Program-made: the position numbers and the translations under genes
DNA from: Siphonodentalium dalli
Taxonomy: Eukaryota > Mollusca > Scaphopoda > Gadilida > Siphonodentaliidae
DNA length: 64,000 nucleotides
Assembly (NCBI GenBank): GCA_032622095.1
Contig: CP136064.1
Location: 214,040,205 to 214,104,204 of the forward strand
Direction of reading: 5' to 3'
Notes under the pieces: generated by a model
What the model was told of the DNA's origin: nothing
Database searches by the model: none
The model's input: only the letters and a program-made list of their open reading frames with translations
In this document: positions 11,132-26,100 of the stretch, piece by piece
Numbering within the stretch: position 1 is the stretch's first letter
Layout of the letters: the number at the start of each line of letters is the position of its first letter

Positions 11132-14100
11132 GTATGGTCAATTACTTTTGTCAATTTTTGATGCCACTGATGATAATTAATATCACTATAATTTGACTAT
11201 TGTCTAGTATTGATGATATATAAATTAATTTAATGATAAAATTAAATGTACGACGTACACCAGTCTTGCTATTATTAAATATAGCCTATAAAAGACTTAA
11301 AACGGTGAAAACTAACAATACAAAGAGCATACATAATCATGTGCCTAGTTACAACTTACAATACATGCCAACAAGGGGCGTTTTCTCCACAACACGTCAG
11401 TATCCTCCCGACCCCGAGTCATGTTTATGATGTTAATATTGTTATGACCACAACTTGCAAAAGCCAAGGTGAAGGTATACTCATTGGAACAGTTAATCAA
11501 AGACAATGCTCCCCATTTATAACTAACATATTTAATAAATCCTGGACCCATGTTATACTATTAGTATTACTAATACTAGAGCCTATCCATAATTAATAAT
11601 ATTCCATAGCACTCATGCAACTAGTAGATCATGCCATGAATCTCTATTCTTGTCTTAAGACAAGAGTGAAGGTTCATGGCATGATCTATAGCACTACTAC
11701 CACTACTGCCCTAGCAGGTCAGATTCAGGATGTTTTTTATTAATATAATAATAGTGACTTTAGTGTATTAAATTAAGCAATTGAATGGTCACAGCTCACC
11801 ATTTGTAATATATTATTTGGTAGATCTATTATTAAAAAAAATTACAAACCTCATGTGCCAGGTTAAGTGGGGATGCAAGAATCCATTCACTCACGGGGAC
11901 CACAATTTTTTTTGTATTAATATATTAAAAGGATAACAGGTCCCCATCTATAAATATAATATATTATATAAAAACAAAATCCCTGGACCTAACCATTTCA
12001 ATTTTAATATTCCATGCACAGGGTCAGGACAGGGGTCCAAAATAAAAAAATAAAAAAATGTATTACAGTAGGCCTAAGGGTGACAGCTAGCTCTCCATTT
12101 GTAATACATTACTCTCAGGTGCATAATAATAGTGATGGGTGGGGATTTAGGCTGAAATTAATATTAATAGCGATGGCAATTTCACTCTGTCTCATTGGGA
12201 ATTTTCTCCGAAATTAATAATCGTGCCGACACTATTGTTAGGAACTTGAGAGTAAGTCATTAAAAAAATCCTAAGCCCCTGTGCCGTGGTAGGGATCAAG
12301 GGGTTTGGTTTACCAATATTCCAATCACAGACCTGTGTACATCCATGGATATCATTTTGTTTATTAATGTATTACAAGGGTCAACAGCTCCCATTTGTAA
12401 ACCTGCATGGTGGTGTGGAGACCAAAGGGGTATGGTTACACATGTAATATATTCCATTGACATAAAAAAAATCCATCCCCCCCCCCTCTAGACCAGACAT
12501 ATTATTAATAATCAATAACACTAGGCCAAATGCTGCATATGCCAGGTGTGGCCTGAATAAAGTGTCCTTATAGTCCTTGTTCTATTACACTTGACATTAA
12601 AGGGGAGTATTGTGCACTTAATCCGGCTATTGGCGAGACCGTCTCCTTTTATACTCAATATAATATATGCAACAAATGATTGAAATTGAGCCATGGACGA
12701 GTGCAAAATACACTCATTTACCATATACAAACATAATTATAATGAAAATGAATTCATGACTCCTGGTCAAATTAATTTTCATTACAATTACTATGTTGTT
12801 TCCATCATTTATAGAGCACATGAGTGTATTTTTCACAAATCAATTCATTTGTTGCATATATATTCTATTGAGAAAAAAAGGAGATGGTCCCATAAATGAC
12901 TGGATTTAGTGTACAGTACCCCTTTAACAGTTTATTAGGTTAAAGCCATCTAGCATTACAAAAGATTACATTTACAGTCTATTTAAATGAGAAAATATAT
13001 TGGCATATATGTTGCTTTCATCAAAGTTTGGTTTCTAAAAAATTATTTCTAAATGTTTTGAGCCCAAAAAGGCTACCAGAAATTGATAATATTGTATTGT
13101 ACCATTAATATGAATTTAGCCTTTACACATTTAGGCTCAAACGATTTGTATTTTTATTATGGTTAATAAACACACAATTTCTGAACAAGTCAAAACGCTC
13201 TTTATGACTTTACTAATAGCTAATAGTAAACCAAAATAGCAAATTTCATTCCATTCAGTTGAGACGAAGGCCATAAAAAAAAACTTGAGTCATACTCGAG
13301 TGGGATAAAATTTATCAACTTCACACTCAGTAGTGGCCTGAAAGTCAGTGACAGGCGAACATTTCTAGCCTGATGTTTGGTAACTGCAAACAAAACAATA
13401 TATCCTTATTATTTTTTATTAATACATAAAAAAAAATTGAGATAATTCATATGTAATATGAAAGTACAAAATAATGCATATAAAATGTGCAAATTACAGA
13501 TTTAAACTCAAAGTAATAAATTTACACCTTCGTTAAAGGCCCACTAAATTTTTGAATGTCTTATCACATACTAGTACATGTAATACGCAAAATATTCCAT
13601 ATAATATACCATATGGAAGAGGAACCAAAGATATGTACTCTTCGGCTCCAAATAAAAGTGCAGGGGGGGAATTCCGTTGAAAGATAATAAACGTGCAGGC
13701 CCAAATAATAGTGCAGGGGGAACTCTGAGCAAAACATCAACATATTAACGGTGGTTAAACAAAGTATTTTTATAGTATAGGAATAAGTATCAAGTATAGG
13801 AATCAACATAGTATGTGTCATGTGGTGTTTTATTCGATATTTAAATGTTCACATGTATGACATATACAAGTACATGCATAAAGTTATACCCGCAAGCTCA
13901 CCATTTTGATATCAAAGTCACATAGAAATCTTGAGTTTGTGCTGATTTCAATTTTCATAGCCTCAACATTAATAAACGTGCAGACCCAATAAGCACTGTG
14001 CAGGGGGGAAATTACCCAAGAAAATAATAAACGTGCATGCATGTTTATTTGGAGCCCAAGAGTATACACATTCCTCAAGAATATGGAAATGGAACAGCTG

Positions 14101-17100
14101 TAGCCTAGGTGTGTCCACCAAGTGACAGATTCTCGGATTCACACAAGAACTCCCCCATTTAATGCTTCATAAATTCTCAACCATTGACAATAATAAACTA
14201 GTAGGGCCAAAACAGCTGAAGTTGGCGATGTATGCGCACCCATTGGGCACCTCAATTATGCATTCTATCTTCTGCAAATTAGGGGATATAGAATCTGAAC
14301 ATAAGGGAAAAAAGCAGCTAAGAATGTCAATTTAAGACTCTGGATACTTCCCAGAAGATGAGACCTAAGCAGAATGAGGTCCTCAGAGGGTGTATTATGG
14401 TGATGCCAGCCTGAAGTGCGGGGTAGCATAATTAATTTCACCCTCTGGGAACCTCATTCTACAAATGCCAGTCACACTTTAATTCAAGCTTGGAGAAAAT
14501 GGAATTTAATCTGATTTTAATGACCATGGAGTGTTAATGTAAACAATGAGAGCACTTCATTGACAGATTGATAAACAAAGTTTACATGTTAAGAAATAAT
14601 ATGCGATAAATGACATACAAAATGACTGTTTTAATATCAGACAGATACAAGCAAAAGTTACATTGACACATTATGGGAACATGTCTCTATTCCGAAGGTT
14701 CACTATTCAGAAGGTTCGCTATTCAGAATTCTGTTATTTTATAGGTTAATTCTATTATATTCTAAAGTATTGAGAGGGTTCTTTAGCACGAAGACTCTTT
14801 TTATGAAGGAAATAACTTGAAACAATAAAACATTAAATGTGATTTTGTTTGTTTTCGCGGGTTTCCTTGAGATTTTATGTCATTACGTATCAGGTTATTC
14901 TTCAATATATATTCACATCAAGCAGACCACACAATTGCTATGTTTCCATACAATTTAATGCCATTGCGTACGACGTTATATCTCAATAATAAGAATACGC
15001 CAGTCAAAGGCGGATTATAACAGTGGGGCTATAACGCTTAATGAATACTGGAGCGCCATAACATACTGCGTAGCAGAATATCGCTGAATATGAGACGGAT
15101 ATGAGATGAACGTAACTGCAATTGTGACTTTGTATTGACTTTAATGCCCACTTAATTTCTGAGTCACGTATTATGTTTGATAGTGCCTTGATATACGGTT
15201 TTAATGACAATTTACGTTATAAAATATGATTAAAATACTATAATTCACACCATTTGAAACGTCTATGTCTCAGAAGATGCCCATAGAGAAATAGAAAACA
15301 GCTGAAATCATAAAAAGATCCCCCCGTTATGGCTCCCAGAACGCAACAGAATTCAAACTAAAAATGTATATTCAATGGAAGGGGAATAACTCTATATTTA
15401 AAATATAGTTATTTCCCTCCATTGAAAATAATACACTTTGAGCAACAGAACCAGATGAAACTTAAGCACAAAAACACGTCGGTAACTCACATGTTTACAG
15501 TTTATTATACACCGGATAAGCTGATAATACAATGAGAGCTTCCTATTTCAAATGGTGTGTAATATGACATATATTATAGATGTGTGATTTGGGGGTTCGA
15601 AAGGCCTGTGCATTTAATGTTGATGTTTCTTTTAAGTACAGATTGCCAGTTCGGACAGACTGTATCTCTTACATGTAGTTTATTTCAGTCACGCAGTCAT
15701 CGTGTTTTCAAATTTCCATAATAAACGATAAACTGATACTGTCTTCTTGCTATTAAAAACCGATATCTGGGACAATTTGGGAATTAGAATCGGGTGAATA
15801 ATTGTACTATATATGTGAATACTAGCTAAAGTATTTTTCATTCCCCGTGTGGTTTTTGTGGGGGGGGGGGGGGGGTGGAGGGTGCAAATTTTGATTAATT
15901 TCTGGTTAAATACGCCCAGAATAGAAAACCGTCGGAATAGCGAACCTTCAAAATAATGAACCTTCGGAATAGGGAACCTTCGGAATAATGAACCTTCGGA
16001 ATAGTGAACTTTCGGAATAATGAACCTTCGGAATAGAGAACTTTCGGAATAATGAACCTTCGGAATAGAGAACCCTACCCCACATTATGATCCATTATAC
16101 CTGACATGATAATGGAGTAGAGTATTTGGGATACAAAATTTGACGAGATACAATGACAGGTTAATCTATTAAGAGCAGGTTATCCGTAACGGTGTGTGAT
16201 TATTTTTATGTTTCTATAGATTGACAATATAACCCCCCCCCCCTAACCATTTCTATACTGGAACATCATTTATGAGTAGTTATCCCACAGGAAATATTGA
16301 TATAATAAGTTCAACAAACGACCAAAGGTGAAGGATATTTTGCCCACCTGAGAAATATACACTTCTATTCCAGTTATTGAACAAGACAGAAAGTACAGAA
16401 TATGGTGGTCAACACAAGATCCAGAAGCACATCTCAACATGGACTATGACGGCATTCCATTTATAATTCTGTCAAAGCATGTTTACGACTGTTATAAGGG
16501 TAAAAACAGAAAAGATTCACGAGACAAGAAACTTGCTCTCAAGAGAGCCGATGATGATATGGTTAGCAGCTCATATTTAACATTCATCCTTCTACGGCCT
16601 CCCAACTAAAGACTATTATTATATGATCATAAGTTTCTTTCCCAATTCCTATGTTAAAACATAACGAAATAAAAGGTCTGCCGACCAAAGTGTCCCCCGA
16701 AATGGTGGCAAGTCGATGCCGCTTTGTTAAAGAAATTAAAAAAAATGTTGAAATTTTCTAAGTCGAAAAGGGTTAATAACTCCGTAAAAATAACCAAAAA
16801 AAATGTTATCTATATACATGTTGCACATCTCCAATAAGTGGGTAACAATACTCTGAAGTTTCAAATATTTACGATCAAAACTGTAAGAGGAGTTGATTAC
16901 ACCATGAAGGTACCCTCATACAGAAAATTATAAAAAATGTTGAAAGTTTCCAAGTCGAAAAGGGTTAATAACTCTGTCAAAAAAAAAAAATCCTTCATCT
17001 ATATATATGTTGCACATCTTCAATATATGGGCAACAATATTCTGAAGTTTCAAATCTGTAGGAGGAGATAATTACACCATGAAGGTACTCAAAAGTGAGA

Positions 17101-20100
17101 CGGACGGACGGAGCCCGTTTCTATAGTCCCCCAAAAATCGATATATCTAATGATGTTCACCTCATTAATCAAACAAGAGGTTAATAACAGTTCAGAGTGA
17201 CGTCAGATACTTCAGGGATTAACATAACTTATTATCAGACCTGAAAATAGATAGGATTTTCCCAGCGACGTTCAACGTCACAACGTCTTGTCCAATCAAA
17301 GCGAGTTTCATATAATAAAACAGTTATCGCATTGTTTCTTGGTAGACACGAGGAATTGTCAGCCCTTGGTAGTCAATAATCACCTCGGCCTACGGCCTTG
17401 GTGAATATTGACTTCCAAGGGTTGACAATTCCAGGATTAGCCTTCGGCATCTCTTGCTGGAACCCTCAAATGATATAGGGTTGTCCTATAAAAATAAACC
17501 CTCGAAGAGACAGGAAGAGATGGCAAATTTAATCCCTTTGGGAGACTCGCATATACAAGAGAATGCACTGGCACATGATCTTGACTGATACACCAGGCCA
17601 CCAGCCCATATTGTTTCCCGGATCAAAGAAGGCATACATAACAAATTTGAATCAGATTTGTCAAGCAGTTATAAGTTCCAAAATATATCAGACCTTCCCA
17701 CGAGGAAAAATAAATTGATATCTAATAACTGAGCTTTGATAGGTGGGTTTGTCTCGAATCAAATATATTTTAAGGGGGCTTCAGATTAAGGATCTTTAAA
17801 TTTATATTTTCAGAATGATTTCTCATTCAAAAAGAGGAAAAAGTCCACTAGAAAATCAAGAAAGCTGAACTGCAAAGCAAGGATTACAATGAGAGAAGTG
17901 GTGAAATACCCACAATTTAAAGTAAGTGTTGGAATTGAAACAATAGGAATAATATTAACATACAGACATACTTGTTCTTACACCAATCATCAAGTGTAGT
18001 CACAGTAGCCATATTTCACAACATGTTTTTAAAAAAATGTCATACTAAATGACACTGTAGCTCAACTTGGACAGGGGATAATGTTATGCATGAATATTAC
18101 GTCAATATATTGTTAAGAAAAGTGAGGGAGGGGAATTCTGGATGATGTTGCAAGCTTGGGTTTGATACTGAAGTGAGGTTTAATTGATATTTGTCTTACT
18201 AAAAATTACACATTTTCAGATTGAAGTGAACTCAAGAGCAGAGAAACTGAAGGCAGTACAAAAACTAGAAGGCCATCTAAATGAAAATGGCGAGCACAGA
18301 ATCTACATAAAAACTCCTTCCACCTCTGAGCATAATCACAGACTTGGAGAGGTAATTTTAATATACATGTGCACATACAAGTTATTGCAGTTTGTATATA
18401 TCTAGTCTTATAGAACAGTAGATACAAATGTAGATCATGTGTATATCATGTTTTCATATTGAACTACATGTATGATAATAACATTACTAACTGTCTGCAC
18501 TTTCCTGTCGGTGTTTTTTGTAAATTATTTACAAAATGCATTCGCCATTAACCAATACTTGTTTGCAATTTGAGTCACATGACAAAAATAAAGTCTATAA
18601 AATGGACCTATCAAAATAGTTTTTATTTTTATACATGATAAATTATTTAAATCTGCATCAAGTACATTGATTGTTCATGTATTCATTTTGAATATTTTAT
18701 GATAGATTAAATGCGACATTAAAGGTACTCAATCCGATAAAACTCCTCTCAATTACTATTTCAATGGCTTCGGGGGTCAAAAATATTTGATTCGAGTCGA
18801 GGAAGTCACCCATCAAAGCTCAGATTTGTTAGATATCGATTTTAGAAATCTATTTATTTTTCATTATCGGGAATTCTTTCTGGCCCAGAAGACAGTCAAA
18901 ATTTCGTTATTATTACCACTTGATTATAGAGTTATCCATCCTTGTCTGTTTGAATAGAGTTTTGGCATAAAATCTCGAGCAGGTTACCAAATTGACGGCA
19001 GTTATTAGTACTCATCTCGAGAAATTAACAAATTTCAAAAATCAATATCTAATAACTCTGAGCTTTGTTTGATGGGTTCCTGGACTCGAATCAAATATTT
19101 TTTACCCCCAAAGCCAAAGAAATAGTAATATAGGACCCTCTGATCGGATTGTAGTTGTTGGAATCTGTTGAGATGGGGACCCTCTTTACGGATTGAGTAC
19201 CTTTAAATTCATTTATTTTTAGATTACTTTGATCACAAATCCTCTTGATGAGAGACTGAAGAGTAAATTGGAAGCCCTTGTTGCAGATGGGATTTACAAC
19301 ACATCCATTATACAGGTGAACTAAGTTGCTTAAAGTTTGATAGGGTATAAAATCTTGACTAGAATCAGAATGATTCTCAGTTTGATTCGCTGCAGAATTA
19401 CTATATTTGACTCTGTAAAAAATTTATGGATTGTAAGACGATATAATTGACGATATCAAATTTAAAACCGGCTATACCTGATATATCATCATATCGCCAG
19501 ATGTCTTAAAAGGACACTAATAATTAACAATATATCCCATGTTTGTGATTCCTTCATAACTGAGTTTAATTCAGCATCACTATTTCCAGTCTGAAAAGAG
19601 TTTCTATTAAACTCCAAGGACTAACATTTTCCTTTAACTTTTATCATAAAACAGGCAATGCTGAAGACATATACCAAAGAGTTGTTTGAGGGAGAAGACC
19701 TGCCATCATTTCTGGACCGACAATTTTACCCGGACAAAGAGACAGTACGCGGTCATGTCAATAGATACCTGCAAGGCATCCGGAAAACAAAAATAGATCA
19801 GGAAGCCCTCAAGAACTTGATTGATGACTGGCAGGAAAAATATCCGACAGATAACTTCTTTTTTAGGTATCTTATTAATGTTTTTTTTTTCAAATTTCTT
19901 GAGCATAAAAATATATGTAGGTAGGTTGGGAACTTTTTTTTGTTTTAAATTTAAAACAAGAAATCCATCCATAATGCACCATATTCTAACGAGAGACCAA
20001 TCACGATCGGCAGATGTTTAACCCATACTTTGGCGATAGCGATAACTGATAATTGGTCAAAGATATGATCACAGTAATCTGATCAGTTAGAAAATGTTCG

Positions 20101-23100
20101 AGTTATCGCACCATGCGTAAAGTGTCTATGGACAGAGACAGACAGACGACGAGTGGTCAATCCGGACAACGACACTATGTTTACCATACTATGGTATGGG
20201 TAAACATAACGAGAGGCCGATCACAATCGGCAGATGTTTAACCCATACCTTGGCGCTAGCGATTAGCTATAACTGATAATTGGTCAAAGATATGATCACA
20301 GTAATACATATATCAGTACCTAACTTAAAATCAAAAGCTCAAATAATTTGTCTTAAGAAGGGGTTGAAGTAATTGGGGTGTGGGGGGAGTCGTTTTAAAT
20401 CTCATAACTCTGTCCCTATTCACGCAAGGACCTCTCACTGAGATCCAATCGTTTAGCCATTAATCAATAAAATCTTCGTATTTTCAAAACAGGACATCAC
20501 ACCGAATTAATGGTATACAACTAAAATTATATACAAATTAGTGTCGTTGACAATTTTTTTTATTATTATAAAAGTTTTAAAATATTTTTTGCGTGTTAAA
20601 TTGAGCGAGGAAATTCAATCTAAAAAAAATTTGAAAAATCAAAATTTTGAATTTAAAAAAAAAGGGTCATAACTCCTTTAAAATAAATTGGATAGAACCC
20701 ACATTCAAACTCAAACTGTATTTTGGGATGAGAAACCTATATACAAAATTTGGTTCCGATCATATAGAATATGTTCAAGTTATCGCATTATGCCTTAAAG
20801 TGTCTATGAACGGACAGACAGACATAGACAGACGAGTGGTCAATCCGTACATTGACACTGTGTACCATACTATGGTATAGGTACACATAAAAAGTTTTAT
20901 CTCATTTAGAGTACAGGAAAAATATATCAAACCTGGTGTGCCCCTTTAATATTTCAATTCACATTTGTAATCAATTGAAATCAATGTCGAAAAAGCTTTC
21001 CATTAATATATAGATAAAACAAACTAGACCTACAGTTCTAAAAGTGTTATGAACAATTATTTTGTTCTCATTGACTGATACAGAGCTCTCAAGTTTTTAA
21101 AAGTTTGAAAACAAAATTGTCTTCCCATGCAACCAACAAAATTCCAATAGTAATGCTATTAAACAATGAAACCAGATTATGCCTTTAAGATGAAATTTAA
21201 ATAACCATGCATATAAATTATAATAGTATAAACATTCCATCTATGATATCTCATCATATGACCAGAGAAACTTTATAGAGTATAAAGTATACATGTATCT
21301 GATATGGCCAACACATCTCCTCGCAGTTAATTAACGAGAGAGACAACTTCATGGCATTGTATTACTGGATACTATCTCTGTGTGAGAAGACAACTTCATA
21401 GCATTGTGAACCTGATTTATTAGATACTATCTAGACAGTGCAACCTGTGTATCTTTGATATATTTTAGCGATGAATAAAATAATCAAAGGGCCATAACTC
21501 CATTAAAAGTGCCGGATCAAACCCATATTCGAACTCGATCTGTATTTTGAGTTGAGAAACTCATACAAAATTTGGTTCCTATCAGTTGAAAAATTGTTGA
21601 TTTATCGAAGCATTCATGAATTCTATGTCAAAGGGCCATGTAACTCCATTAACAAATATCGGATCAAACCCATATTTGAACTCGATATGTATTTTTGGGC
21701 TGAGCAACTCGCATACCAAATTTGATTACGGTCAAAATTTTAATTTTTGGAGTTATGGCAGCATGTATGAATTCTAAGTTGAAAAAGGGCCATAACTCCG
21801 TGAAAAAAACTCTGATCAAACCCATATTCGAACTCTATCTGTATTTGGTGCTGAGAAATTCATATACAAAATTTGGCTCCGATCAGATAGAAAATATTTC
21901 AGTTATCACACCATGTGTAAAATGTCTACAGACAGACGGACAGACTAACGGCGAGTGGTCAATCCGGACAACGACACTTAAGTTTACCATACTATGTTAT
22001 GGGTAAACATAAAAACAATATACAAGTTGGTATTCTTAATACCTTTGGGTATTCTTAATACCTTTGTATCCAGTTGTTGAGGTTTTATTATGTATTTTAT
22101 ATAATAGAAGTAAATTGTTTTTTGAAAATTCCCTCTAAAATTATTGCTTACCGGTATATAAGAGAATGCACTTGAACAGGATCTTTAATGCTGCACCAGC
22201 GCAGCCATGGATTAAATGTGAAAAGTGCAATTGAGTTTAATGTCAACAGCTATGGAAAATTTTATAATGATCCGACCCTAGATTATTCGGGAAACCGCCA
22301 ACACTAGCCATGGCAATAGCTCAAACTTTACAAAGTAAAGTTGAGCTAAAAATGCTAATTTTATTTAAATGAATCTTTTTTTCAGACCACATGCTTTGGA
22401 TGGGGAAGATGAAACCAAATTTTGTATGATATTACAGACTGAGTGGCAAAGGAAAATGTTGCAAAAATATGGCTCTGAAATGTGCTTACTTGATGCAACA
22501 TACAAGACAACACGCTATACATTGCCACTCTTCTTTATTGCTGTGAAGACCAACGTGATGTACGCTGTCATTGCGGCATTCATCTTAGAAGATGAAACAA
22601 CTCAGTCAATTGCAGAGGCATTGAGGATCATAAAATCATGGAACACCACGTGGCAGCCTAAGCACTTCATGACTGATTACTGCTCACAAGAGATCGAGGC
22701 TTGCGAGGAAGTATTTCAAGGTGAGTCGTACACTGGCTCCCATAAGGCGAGTCTTACACTGGCTCCCATGTAAGGGAATTTCTAATTTAATAGGATTACA
22801 AGTTGGGTGCCTAAATACTTGGAATTTAAAACAAGAGGTTGCACCATTGATTTAACATTGGACAAATGGACAGACAGATGGCCGACAAGTGCCAGAATAT
22901 AATACTCAGCGGATAAGACGATTAGCAGGTTGGAAGCAATGAAGGAATAGAATAAACATTAACTTATCGCACAATGCGTAAAATGTCTACGGACAGACCG
23001 ACTGACGAACAACGAGTGGTCAATTTGGACAACGACACTGTTTACCATACTATGGTATGGGTAAACATAAAAAGCTAAATTCATCGAACAAAGCCCAGAT

Positions 23101-26100
23101 TCTCAAATTATAAGTCTTGTTGACACTTGGATTTGGGGGGGGGGGGGGAGGTCATTTATTTTTATTCATAGTCTAAGGCCAAAAAAAAAGATTTTATGTT
23201 TCCGTTAACGGAGCGAAAATATTAGGGAGGGTAGAGGAAGGGAATTTTTTTTTTCGATATTTTTGATCCAGCTGCAGAAATATTTTTTGGCCTAATATAT
23301 CATGATATTTCATTCACAGGTTCATCTGTCTTGATCTGTGACTTCCATAGAGAGCAATCTTGGACGCGATGGACCTCAAAATGCACCAACGGATTCGCAA
23401 ATAAGAAGGAAGAGCTTTTGCAGCTACTTCGAAAGATTTCTAGGGCTTCTTCAACCGAAGATTACAACGAAGCAGTCGACGAGTTGGTGGCAAGCCATAT
23501 GTGGGAAGAGTCGGCAAAACTGCAGAAATGGTTCAACGACACTTGGCTAAGTTGCCATAAGGTGAGACAAATTTATATTTTGAGCACATATATGACCAAT
23601 AGTGCTTTCAGTTCAGATGCTTATTTCCAGACTCGCCAGAGAGTATCCAGCTATCAAAAGGGTATATAAATATTACATAATTCTAGACCAGACTGTTTCA
23701 GAACTAGATGCCACCGGAATGGGGAAAAAATTTAAATAAAAGGTCAGCAAACCAGTGTCCCCCGAAAACGTGGCAAGTCGATGCCACTTTGTTAAAGAAA
23801 TTAAATAATATGTTGAAAAGGGTTAATAACGCTGTCAAAATTGTTTTTTTATGGCATCTATGTACATGGTGCACATCTCCAATATGCGGGTAACAATACT
23901 CTGAAGCTTCAAATATCTGCGATCAAAACTGTAGGAGGAGTTGATTACACCATGAAGGTACCCTCATACAGAAATTCATAAAAAATGTTGAAATTTTCTA
24001 AGTCGAAAAGGGTTAATAACTCTCTTAAAAAATAATTTTTCCGTCTATATACAAGTTGCACATCTTCAATATATGGGCAACAATATTCTGGAGTTTCAAA
24101 TCTCTAGGATGAAAACTGTAGGAGTCGATTGACTCGATTACACCATGAAGGTACTCAAAAGTGTGATGGACAGACAGAGCCCATTTCTATAGCCCCCCAA
24201 AAATAAATTTTTCGGGGGACAAACAAAATTTAGGGGCTTAAATTTTTATTAACTTTATCACTTTCTTTCAGAGATGGGTATGGTGTTTCAGGAAGGATGA
24301 GCTTCAACATATCATCAATACCAACAATGGAGTAGAAAGACAAAATGAAGCGTTTAAACACGGTTACCTCTTTTCCAAGAGGGACGTCAGAGTGAGCAAA
24401 ATGGCGGAACTTTTGGTTAAGAATTTTTTTCCCGAGACAGAAAAAAAGTAAGAATCAACACATACAGACACACATCATCTTATGCCGCATTCTGTGGCAA
24501 GAACTATCCGGGCCTTTATTTGGGGTCATTATATAACAGGGTTGGCTGATTTAAATCAAGCGACAACGTGGCAAGTCGATGCTGCTTTGTTAAAGAAATT
24601 AAAAAAATGTTGAAATGTTCTAAGTCGAAAGGGTTAATAATTCTGTAAAAAAATAATTTTTCTCTCATCTATATACATGTAGCACAACTCCAATGTGTGG
24701 GTAACAATACTCTGAAGTTTCAAATATCTACGATCAAACCTGTAGGAGTTGATTACACCATGAAGGTACCCTAAAATTATTTTTTTAAAAACAAATTGAG
24801 CCATAACTCTGGGAAAAATCATTGGATCAGATAGAAAATATTTGAGTTGAACAAACCCTCAAACAATTGATGGCTCCCATCTAGAGGCCACGCCATAGAA
24901 CCAAATGTAGTTTGATTACAACCCATGCAGGGAAGGATCCAGAGATTTTTTGGGGACACCTGTTCTCTATTTGAGTATGTCCCCATATAAATTTGGATGT
25001 TAAAATATTCATTACTGGACACTTCATTGTGCAAATAAAGGCTCTATATAATAGACTATATCTATAATATCATCTGCAGGTTGGTGATTTGCATTACATG
25101 TTGTTGAATTACAGAAAAATTCCTTGAAAATAAGGAAAATCCAACTTTAATAAATACTATCAACTTGGAATTTTGGGACATTTGGGTCTCCAGAGTTTGG
25201 GCGCCCAAACCTGTAACAGGTATCAAAACATCCCTGGATCCTTCTCTGAACCCATGTCAAACTCAAATTGAGCTGATGAGTATTTTTTTGGCCATGCTAC
25301 TTTTATCCTGCTAATAAATATATAGCCTTAAAATCAAAATTTGTTTATATTGTAGGTACATTATTGAGAACACCAAACGTTGCGACGATTATCGTTCCTG
25401 GGACAAGGATATTCCACAATGGTTACACGAGAGACCTGAACATTTTGTTAGACACTGCATTGACAAAATGATAGCTGCAAAACACATCAATGGGTATACT
25501 GAATAAAAAACAATTAGGCCAAATAAAATACCTTCGTTTCCGGCAACATTATTGAACCTAAAGATGGGCGGTACTTGGTACTGTATTTTCGGTAATGAAA
25601 TTGTTCATTTGTTGCTAACATGTTTATAAATGGAAAAATCTTAATCAGTCCCTCAAGGACCCTTTATACCAAAATATGAACCCATTCTGGAATGAGTTGT
25701 GGTCCTAGCTTCAGAACTATTTTTTCAACTTTATACCAAATATGAACCATTCGGTCTTGTCATTCCGGAAATGAAGGCTGAGGAGTGATAACAATAGCTC
25801 CACTGGAGACTTCATCTGAGATGAGCTAAAAACAATACGCAGATTGGTTTGCATAAGTTCGTACAGATACCCACTGAAGCAGGTTATCTTATGGTTAAGT
25901 AATTTAAAGTTCAGCCTCAAATCTCAACATTGCCTTTTTTGGCCAAAATAATTCAATACCTAAAGAGTGAACCATGGAAAAATTCAGACAGCAACATTTA
26001 CTAATATTAAACAAATCTGATTTTCAGCAACAAATCGCTGAAAACAAAGCCAGGGACATATCTATGCCGTTTTTCATACTGTTTACCGGTTTGGGCGCCC

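Larger units (their letters stand above)
11132..16373 (+). other. Intron 1 of the MULE/SWIM gene
   Basis: This 5.2 kb intron contains a short foldback (11625-11688), a TTAA MITE (12597-12927), a nested TTAA element (13533-14203) and the tandem-array element 14687-16071 with another TTAA element inside. Between 11690 and 12596 I see only AT-rich DNA. At 14370-14460 there is a loose inverted repeat (GAATGAGGTCCTCAGAGGG and its partner). Confidence 0.7.

Noticed and set aside
21722-22006. 94-codon frame with a KGHNSVKKTLIKPIFEL-like peptide
   Set aside because: Translation of the type B pearl-like monomer; similar peptides arise from every copy, with stops in most.
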